Source of the DNA: Dermanyssus gallinae
Taxonomy: Eukaryota > Arthropoda > Arachnida > Mesostigmata > Dermanyssidae
DNA: 64,000 bases
NCBI GenBank assembly: GCA_003439945.1
Contig: QVRM01006574.1
Location: 1,303,501-1,367,500 of the forward strand
Reading direction: 5' to 3'
Shown here: piece after piece, positions 57,770-64,000 of the stretch
Numbering within the stretch: position 1 is the first letter of the stretch
Layout: each line of letters starts with the position of its first letter
The notes under the pieces: model-generated
What the model saw: the letters and a program-made list of their open reading frames with translations, nothing else
The model's database searches: none
What the model was told of the DNA's origin: nothing
Program-made: the position numbers and the translations under genes

Positions 57770-58246
57770 TCAGTCGACACACATCGCCTGTTCATCGCCA
57801 TTCAAGGTCGGCCGAGGAGTCGACCGAAAAAGAAGGAACGCGCGCTCCACCCACGAGCCAACCGACGATGAGTGATACGCACTTCGGAACTTATGTAGAG
57901 CCGGCGAAGTATATGTCTTCTCTCTTGACATATCCATCCCTGAGTGATGGTGGCGATGGCTGTCTAACAGTCTAATGGCTAGAGTAGAAGTAGAAGTTGA
58001 AGTCTTAGTGGCTGGTAGCTGCTTAGGAGTCGGATCTCCCTTAAGGCCTAGCAGGATCGATATATAATAAGGTGGAGCCGCAACTGCTTGGTTTGTATAA
58101 TTAGCCATCGAAGGGGGCGATTCCCCACGGAGCTCCTGTGGGGTGACCCTACGCCTAATTTCGCTGCCCAGATACAGAGAAGCAGTGCGAGCGGTATCTT
58201 CGTCCCCGTTTCTTCTCTTATTCTCTCTCTTTCTGTATATATACAT
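57770..58246 (-). CDS. Unrecognised 158-aa open frame
   Basis: A minus-strand frame, basic at the N-terminus, then Ser/Thr/Pro-rich (KTSTSTSTLA near the middle), without predicted domain. A possible splice acceptor (TATACAG) precedes the first charged stretch at about 58230. It overlaps an 82-codon plus-strand frame (57627-57875), and only one of these can be real, if either. Listed because the region is compositionally distinct from the AT-rich surroundings. Confidence 0.2.
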   Translation of the reverse strand: MYIYRKRENKRRNGDEDTARTASLYLGSEIRRRVTPQELRGESPPSMANYTNQAVAAPPYYISILLGLKGDPTPKQLPATKTSTSTSTLAIRLLDSHRHHHSGMDMSREKTYTSPALHKFRSAYHSSSVGSWVERAFLLFRSTPRPTLNGDEQAMCVD

Positions 58247-58504
58247 ATATATTATATATAGGCAAATACTACATTCAGCTCTAACTGTGCACGACTATGA
58301 ATAATAATAATGATGCATAATACGGATGCATGAAGTGAGCACCTCTGAGATGGATAGATGACAAGCCAGCGTGCCGAGAAGGTTGTAGCTTGTGTGGGGT
58401 CACTCATATATATATATATATATGTTTTCTTATTTATTTATTATTGGGGTTAGCATAATATGAGACTTCTGATAATTTAAATTATGTGTCACTACTTTGG
58501 CTTC

Positions 58505-58690
58505 CTTAGGTATATTTAGGTATAATTAGGTAGAAACATGCAAGATACGTGTGTCTACACACAATATTTCCTTCCTTTGACAATGATGCTTGGATGTATC
58601 AGTGCAAAACCGTACACGGGCATTAGCCTTACGGAAAAACAAATGAAGTTATGGTCATCGCACATGTTATTAATAAAACGCACTTATATT
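58505..58690 (+). repeat. Dispersed repeat C (copy 2) with poly-A/(TA)n tail
   Basis: ATATTTAGGTATAATTAGGTAGAAACA, then ATGATGCTTGGATGTATCAGTG and AAAACCGTACACGGGCATTA, align with 21637-21790. It ends in a 14-base A run and (TA)n (58691-58721), as a retroposon tail would. Confidence 0.75.
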
Positions 58691-58821
58691 TAAAAAAAAA
58701 AAAAATATATATATATATATAGAACCATGCTGTTGAGACGTCGAGGAAAGATGGCGTTATTCTTTGTGGTGCAGGATAGACTGCCTCGATGGGCACCCAC
58801 AGGAGAAGGGGGCGCCGGTGT

Positions 58822-60127
58822 CAGAGCCTGCGCTAAATCCAGACAAATTTTGGCGGGCTACCCAGCATAGACGGAAGGCGTTAATTCAGATCGGTTTGCG
58901 TTAGCAGACAGCCCACTCACAATAGAACAAAAACGCATTGTCGTCATGGACGGCCGCCGCAACCTGGGTCCAGAATATGACCGAAGAACAACCGTTATCC
59001 AATTGCTTTGTGCCGGACATCGGCCAGCCGAAATCGTTAACATCACTGGATTTAAAAGAGCAACGGTCTACGACATTGCCCGACGCTACAGAGATGCAGA
59101 AGAGACAGGGCTAGGTAGTGCAACACCTGGAAGGAAGATTCACAACCGCCGACGAGAAGTGAGGACGCCAAAAGTGATCAAAATGGTGCAAAACTACGTT
59201 TTTAAAGATCCAAGTCTATCGATGCGCCGTTTAGCGATTAAATTCAATATGGTTGATTGTTCTATGCGTCGGATTATCAACGAAGACCTGCGCTACAAGT
59301 CTTACACGTTTAAAGTCAGACAGATGTTGTCTCAGGCCGCGAAAAATAAGAGGATGACTTGCTGCCATCTCATCCTCACGTTTTTGAGACACGAAATGGC
59401 GGGACATCTTCGATTCTTCTCCGACGAAAAAATCTTCACCATTGACCAGAAACATAACCCGAAAAATGACCGGTGGCTCGCAAAGAAACCTGAGAATGTA
59501 CCAATCGTGCATAGAACCAAACATCCTGCCAGTGTGCACGTACTAAGTGTTGTGTCGAATGAAGGAGACGTGATGCCCCCACACTTTTTTGACAGACACG
59601 AAACCGTAACAAAGAAAGTGTATTTACGTGTTCTGCGAAGCGTGGTAAAACCATGGATTGATAGAGTGTCCAATGGAAGACAATATGTCTTTCAACAAGA
59701 CGGCGCTCCCGCCCACACCAGTAATCTCGTTCAGGATTGGCTACGGGGCAACATGACGGCGTTCTGGGACAAAACGATATGGCCCCCTAGCAGTCCAGAC
59801 TTGAATCCCCTGGACTTCTATGTATGGATCGTTGTTAAGCAAGAGACTAACAGGTCTCGACATGCAAATACAGAAGCGTTACGCAGAGCCATTGTCGAGT
59901 CGTTCAAGAATCTCAATCCGCTAACTTTGAAGAAGGCCTGCGGGCGCTTTCGTGAATTTGAAAGTGTCATTGCTGGTGGTGGTGGCTAAATTAAATTGAA
60001 TAGAAACGTTCCTCAGGAGTGTACCTAACGGCACGTAAAAAAAAAGTACCGAAATATCTGTTTTTCTTTAGACATGAATTGCGAAACGGGCGATGACGTT
60101 TAGTCCGGATTTAACTGACGCACCCTG
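58822..60127 (+). mobile_element. DD37D (maT-type) mariner/Tc1-superfamily transposon
   Basis: The right end, read on the minus strand, starts CAGGGTGCGTCAGTTAAATC and is followed by TA (60128-60129). The left end has only a degenerate match, CAGAGCCTGCG-CTAAATCCAGAC at 58822-58846, without a clear TA, so the left boundary is tentative. It contains one complete transposase. Confidence 0.7.
58946..59989 (+). CDS. Transposase, DD37D (maT family), intact
   Basis: 347 aa. The N-terminal region has a helix-turn-helix (VIQLLCAGHRPAEIVNITG, about 16-35) and a basic hinge (GRKIHNRRRE). The catalytic residues are Asp160 in FFSDEKIFTID, Asp252 in QQDGAPAHTS and Asp290 in SSPDLNPLDFYVW. There are 37 residues between the last two Asp, which places it with the DD37D/maT group and not with the DD34D mariners or DD34E Tc1 elements. 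Length is normal for the group and no stop or frameshift is present. It acts in the nucleus on its own terminal repeats and inserts at TA. The degraded left terminal repeat may prevent movement even if the protein works. Confidence 0.92.
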   Translation: MDGRRNLGPEYDRRTTVIQLLCAGHRPAEIVNITGFKRATVYDIARRYRDAEETGLGSATPGRKIHNRRREVRTPKVIKMVQNYVFKDPSLSMRRLAIKFNMVDCSMRRIINEDLRYKSYTFKVRQMLSQAAKNKRMTCCHLILTFLRHEMAGHLRFFSDEKIFTIDQKHNPKNDRWLAKKPENVPIVHRTKHPASVHVLSVVSNEGDVMPPHFFDRHETVTKKVYLRVLRSVVKPWIDRVSNGRQYVFQQDGAPAHTSNLVQDWLRGNMTAFWDKTIWPPSSPDLNPLDFYVWIVVKQETNRSRHANTEALRRAIVESFKNLNPLTLKKACGRFREFESVIAGGGG

Positions 60128-60129
60128 TA

Positions 60130-61820
60130 GACAGGGATGTGGGTGTTAGCAGGTGCCAGGCGTGTTGCGGGTGTATTCATATGGCGTGGGTGTTCGTCTC
60201 TCTGGCTGTATGAATGTCTGTTTGTGCATCCATCTATATGCGACGGCTGCGGTGGCAACGGCGGTTAGAAGTGGTGGTGGTGATGGTGGTTCGCCATGTT
60301 ATTTATTAAGCTGGGTTAGCTATTGCCAGAACGGGGCCATTTCCGGACAGACAACGCCGTTTACGTTGGCGTTAACACGGCAGCGACCACGGTGGATAAT
60401 TGTGGTTCCCGCACCACCACTACCCTCGCCCCCGGTCCCCCGTTACTCTAGCCATACGTTTAGCCATGTCGATTTAGGCAGGCAGCATAGAGCATTCCTA
60501 GCAATTTGCTCACCACCTTGCTGCCGCTGTTGAGGCATTGCTATCTGGATAGCCACTGCAGTAGGCCGTAAGCCATCAACTATTACTCACTACGATGACT
60601 TCGAGTATTACTGAAGTATATACTACTACTTAACACTAACACGCACACAGTGGCATAGTAGATAATTGCGTGGCGGCGTGGTCTTGGGTAGAGGGAATAG
60701 GGGAGGGGGGGGTAGAGCGCGAGACATGACTATCGTGCCATCTACCGGGGCGTCGCTGGTTCAATGCCCTGTTTTTAGGGATCTTGATTTCTTTGAGGGA
60801 TGTCGTCAAGATCCGGGATGGATACTAAACCGTACAGCTACTAAGAGTCAGCAGCCACTCTGCTGCCACTAACGCTGTTGAGGAAGCCCTAGATATCCCA
60901 ACATGTCCGCCTTTCGGTGCCTCATTGTAGATATGCCATTCGGCCGGACAGTTTTCGGTTTCTTCGTATGGTGGCGAATAATTGCTCTGCTTTGAATTCC
61001 GGGCTCTCGATAAACTTACTATGGGCGACAATAATTGGTGATGCTGCGCTCTTCTCGGTAGCCGAGCTTTTGCTCTAGTACGTAACTCTTGAATTCGTTT
61101 ATATTTGTTACCATCCGGTTTTCTGTAAAAGTTCTTCCTTCTCTGTAAAGCTGCTGCACAAGGGTCGCTTGTACGTTTTTCACCATAATACGAGCATTCG
61201 TTTGACACATGCGCTCTTGACCTTGTCAATCGCTATGAAACTCTCAAGTATTTAGCGGTGTACAATGGATTGTAAGCAGTACGTAATTAATCGTGAAACA
61301 TTAATTGATGTCCTCGTGTCCAGTTTGCACAGATTTTCTAAGAGCATCATTGCAGCTGCTGCCATTGTTGTCGCTATTTTAAATGTCGACTAAACAAGCT
61401 GTCTGTTTGTGATGTCATTAGTCGTTATGCTAAATTAGAAAACTTTCGTTTTGGCTATTTGCTTAGTATTGCATAGCAAATTTGCCTTGCGCCAGGTACT
61501 TAGTTTTTTGAGCTAGAACATTAGTTGTTGCCTTGATCGTGTTACGATTACTAATCCAGTCGTCAGCATAAAACTAGTGTGAGACTTTAACCTTAAAATG
61601 TTTTCTACGTTTCTACTTAGTTTTTTCGTGAAATTAAGCACTGTAGAATACAGTTCCGTGAAAAACTGTTTGAAGGTTGAACTCTATATTCTGCTTGGAT
61701 CTGTGATTTATAACGAGATTAATGACGGCTCTTGGTATTACTCTGCGATGCGTGATTTCTACTTGTTATGGGAATTGCTTCCTAGGGTTGGACATATTCT
61801 CTTTGATGCTGAACTGCTTT
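60130..61820. other. No gene recognised
   Basis: GGTGGT-type low-complexity at about 60265-60290 and G-runs near 60700. A minus-strand frame of 134 codons (60825-61229) has no recognised domain. Confidence 0.4.
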
Positions 61821-61829
61821 CGGGCTGTA

Positions 61830-62100
61830 ATTAGGACACGGTCGCAGGCGACATAGTCAGAAGCTGTTTTTAAATCTACAAACGCTGCATGTAATCTAGG
61901 AGATTGATTATATTGATCGACCTTCCAGAACAGAAGCCGTGCTGTTCTAAGGGGTTAAGGTCTTTACATTCGTTGTATAGACAGAACATAGTAATTGTTG
62001 TCAGTACTTTATATACCACGCTGTTTAGTGCCTTCCTGAAACTTAGGAGGTCATTTGCATCGCCTGTGCCTTACAAATAATATTTATAGTGCTTTTCCGC
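61830..62100 (-). pseudogene. Decayed RT fragment (Jockey/CR1-type fingers)
   Basis: On the minus strand, LEQHGFCSGRSI (about 61955-61920) matches the conserved QHGF-x-x-GRS block. AAFVDLKTASDYV...DRVL (about 61900-61845) matches the FVDL-x-x-AFD-x-V-x-x-x-x-L block carrying the first catalytic Asp. A frameshift separates them, Phe of AFD is Ser, and no later RT block was found. Confidence 0.7.
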
Positions 62101-62109
62101 CAACGCTCG

Positions 62110-63070
62110 GCGATTTTGCCGCGTATCAGACAGGTATTAAGAATGGCCCAATAAGGGAATGTGCACATTTAAGGTGTTTATAAACTATGAAGTTTATAAA
62201 CTCCATAGTATATATAAAAAATTGAGGCTGTTTTGTTTTATAGCATTAGGCGTTTAAAACATGAGAGTTTCTCTACCTCTTGTTGGTCGAGGCCACTGCG
62301 GTCATATGTCTGCGGTCTCTTGATAGCCCTGCATTCATGGTCGAACATGCTTTCTGGTCCTGCAGTCATGGTCTGTGCTTTAGCGCACGTAGTTAGGGTA
62401 AAGTTAGTGCGGCATTCTGAATCGCCCACCTGGGTGCGCTCTCGTCGACGTCTATATGCTCAACGGGTAGCATGATGTGCACGGCATGGCTTCGTTAGTG
62501 GGTAATCAGTATGCGTTCTGAGTTTTTTTCTTCTTTACTACCTTTACGCCGGTTACGTTAAAGTAACGTTAAAGGTCACTTAAAGTTGTTCTTTAAAGGC
62601 GGGAGTGCTTGGTCGGACGTGCCTAACGTAAAATTCAGCTTGGTCAGCCATACTCATCATGATTGATTACACTTCTGCTATGTTATATATATTTAGAATA
62701 ATAATTACGTATTTATTACGTATGCTGCATCAGTGAACTTGTTCTCTAGATGCAGTTTCATAATCCGTAATCTTTCCACGTAAACTTGTGTCCTAGCTTC
62801 TTCAAACGCAATTTGTGTAACAGCAAACGTTATTTGATGAAAAAACAGCAAAAAATACTTGATTTGACATATCTGTGCTGGCCATTAAACAGTTTTCTGT
62901 GCCTTGCATGATATTTACATCATGCATGATACATACTCGTCTAATAGAATGACTAAGCACATAAAGAAAAGTTATTTATCTTTACATTAATTCTTCTCGG
63001 TGTACCTCAATATCTCCACATTGATTTTTCTCGCAGTGCGGTTGGTCGGGGTCATATATATATATATATT
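62110..63070. other. No gene recognised; short hairpin at 62176-62201
   Basis: GTTTATAAACT, loop ATGA, exact reverse complement (62176-62201). GTTACGTTAAAGTAACGTTAAAG repeats near 62546-62575. Otherwise short frames. Confidence 0.5.
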
Positions 63071-63073
63071 TAG

Positions 63074-63247
63074 GTAATTCAGCACACAGTTAAATGAAGA
63101 CCGATTTGAAAAAAAATATAAGCGCCCTCTGATCAAAATATTCCTTTGGAAAGCATTCGGGTGATTCAGCACACAGTTAAATGAGAGCCGCTTTGGAAAA
63201 AAATCTAAGCGCCCTCCGATCAAGATATTCCTTTGGAAAGTATCAGC
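63074..63247. repeat. 87-bp tandem duplication
   Basis: ATTCAGCACACAGTTAAATG...AAGCGCCCTC(T/C)GATCAA(A/G)ATATTCCTTTGGAAAG occurs twice with an 87-bp period (starts 63074 and 63161), about 87% identical. The unit stays open in one minus-strand frame (within 62987-63301) with the repeated peptide pattern FQRNILI-x-GRL-x-FF. Most differences between units change the peptide conservatively, but no protein family is recognised. Confidence 0.9.
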
Positions 63248-63249
63248 AA

Positions 63250-64000
63250 ATGGGGCAGCGCAAATTATGATGGTGTGTGGGTTAAGAACCGTAAAATCCA
63301 CTCTATGCGTAAGGCAGCTTGTTACTGTATTACCAAATACACACCCAACAAAATCTTCGACACTAAGAGATAGAAGAAAAAACTCATTTGCAAGTAAATC
63401 GTTTTCCTATACGAGGTGACCCATTTTAGGCATTACCCCTATGGAACACACCGTTTGACCTACATAGCAGCTCTTACCTACACATTGCCCTAATCTGGGC
63501 GTACGAGCAAGTGCAAAACATGACGCATTTGAACCAGCCAGAGTATATATTCTATGCAAAAGACGTGCTTGTTATTACAGTCATGTAAGCGAACTTTAAG
63601 TACTGAGAATGGCGTTCTTGCGCAAAACGATGAAGTGCAAATTAAGCAAATACAAAGATGTGCCTTCACCCGTATGGTAACCTATGCATAGTTAAAATCT
63701 ATTCGTTATGTTTCTTCGCTGGCCGGTAGTTCTCAAAGTATATTAGGCGTTGGCTTAACTAGTTATATTATCCATTAAGCGCCAAAGACATATACATATA
63801 TGCGCCAAAGCGGTAGAGATGGCTGACGACTCTGGTACTCTCATCTCGGTGAAACAGAGTGAAGGAGCCGCAAATCTGCATCAAGTACCTTGTTTAAAAG
63901 TAAATCATATGTTCTATAGTAGTTAACATGTTAGTGCCGTCGATTTCGCGACGGACGTAAAGATACCCAAAAATGACCCCTGTTTGGGAGCCAATAGCAA
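63250..64000. other. No gene recognised
   Basis: Short frames only to the end of the window. Confidence 0.45.

Noticed and set aside
57627..57875. Plus-strand 82-aa coding exon
   Set aside because: Overlaps the minus-strand frame, no recognised domain, and no supporting splice or start context beyond higher GC.

Overview
The window looks like repeat-rich intergenic or intronic DNA of an animal nuclear genome, most likely an arthropod. The evidence is indirect. There is no operon-like packing or ribosome-binding sites. There are about thirty long perfect (TA)n arrays, two complete mariner/Tc1-superfamily transposases of types common in arthropods, several lineages of decayed non-LTR retrotransposons, and tRNA-derived SINE-like repeats. 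A mite or other chelicerate would fit, because the retrotransposon ORF1 with an SGNH-hydrolase fold resembles elements I know from tick and mite genomes. Species cannot be fixed from the sequence alone. I recognise no host gene with confidence. A few unrecognised open frames are listed at low confidence.

Layout. 0-13 kb: a three-unit 114-bp tandem repeat (505-826), a tRNA-derived repeat (about 4.98 kb), an 18-bp perfect hairpin (7438-7482), simple repeats and otherwise unassigned sequence. 13.4-15.2 kb: a frameshifted C-terminal fragment of a reverse transcriptase, probably with a restriction-like endonuclease (RLE), lying between two inverted copies of a 110-120-bp repeat. 19.8-23.9 kb: a stop-riddled R1-like fragment and a very decayed relative of the 13.7-kb element. 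24.3-26.7 kb: a retrotransposon with a 5' leader, a coiled-coil plus SGNH ORF1 broken by frameshifts, and then directly the C-terminal tail of ORF2 and a (AATC)n 3' end. The endonuclease and RT are missing, so it is an internally deleted copy. 28.6 kb (+) and 42.6-42.9 kb (-): two copies of a tRNA-derived SINE. 34.0-35.9 kb: a 5'-truncated R2-like element with an open 604-codon frame, inserted inside another SINE-like repeat. 37.3-38.6 kb: a structurally intact mariner (DD34D) with matching terminal inverted repeats and TA target duplication.

38.6-50.9 kb: further SINE-like copies, an unrecognised 191-aa frame (40161-40736, -), long TA arrays, and a 170-bp insertion flanked by a 13-bp duplication that starts with poly-T and ends with poly-A (48312-48506). 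A second, unrelated mariner (49597-50490) is internally deleted. 50.5-57 kb: a 1.1-kb-spaced direct repeat, two decayed RT fragments, a second R2-like copy on the minus strand (53467-54345) and a bare 3'-end fragment of the same family (about 56997-57050). 58.8-60.1 kb: an intact DD37D (maT-type) transposase. 61.8-62.1 kb: another decayed RT fragment (-). 63.07-63.25 kb: an 87-bp tandem duplication.

The pieces do not form a pathway. They record successive transposition, nesting and decay. Only the DD34D mariner, the DD37D element and perhaps the R2-like frame still look capable of encoding protein. A recurring theme is that retroelement 3' ends, poly-A runs and mariner ends abut (TA)n arrays.
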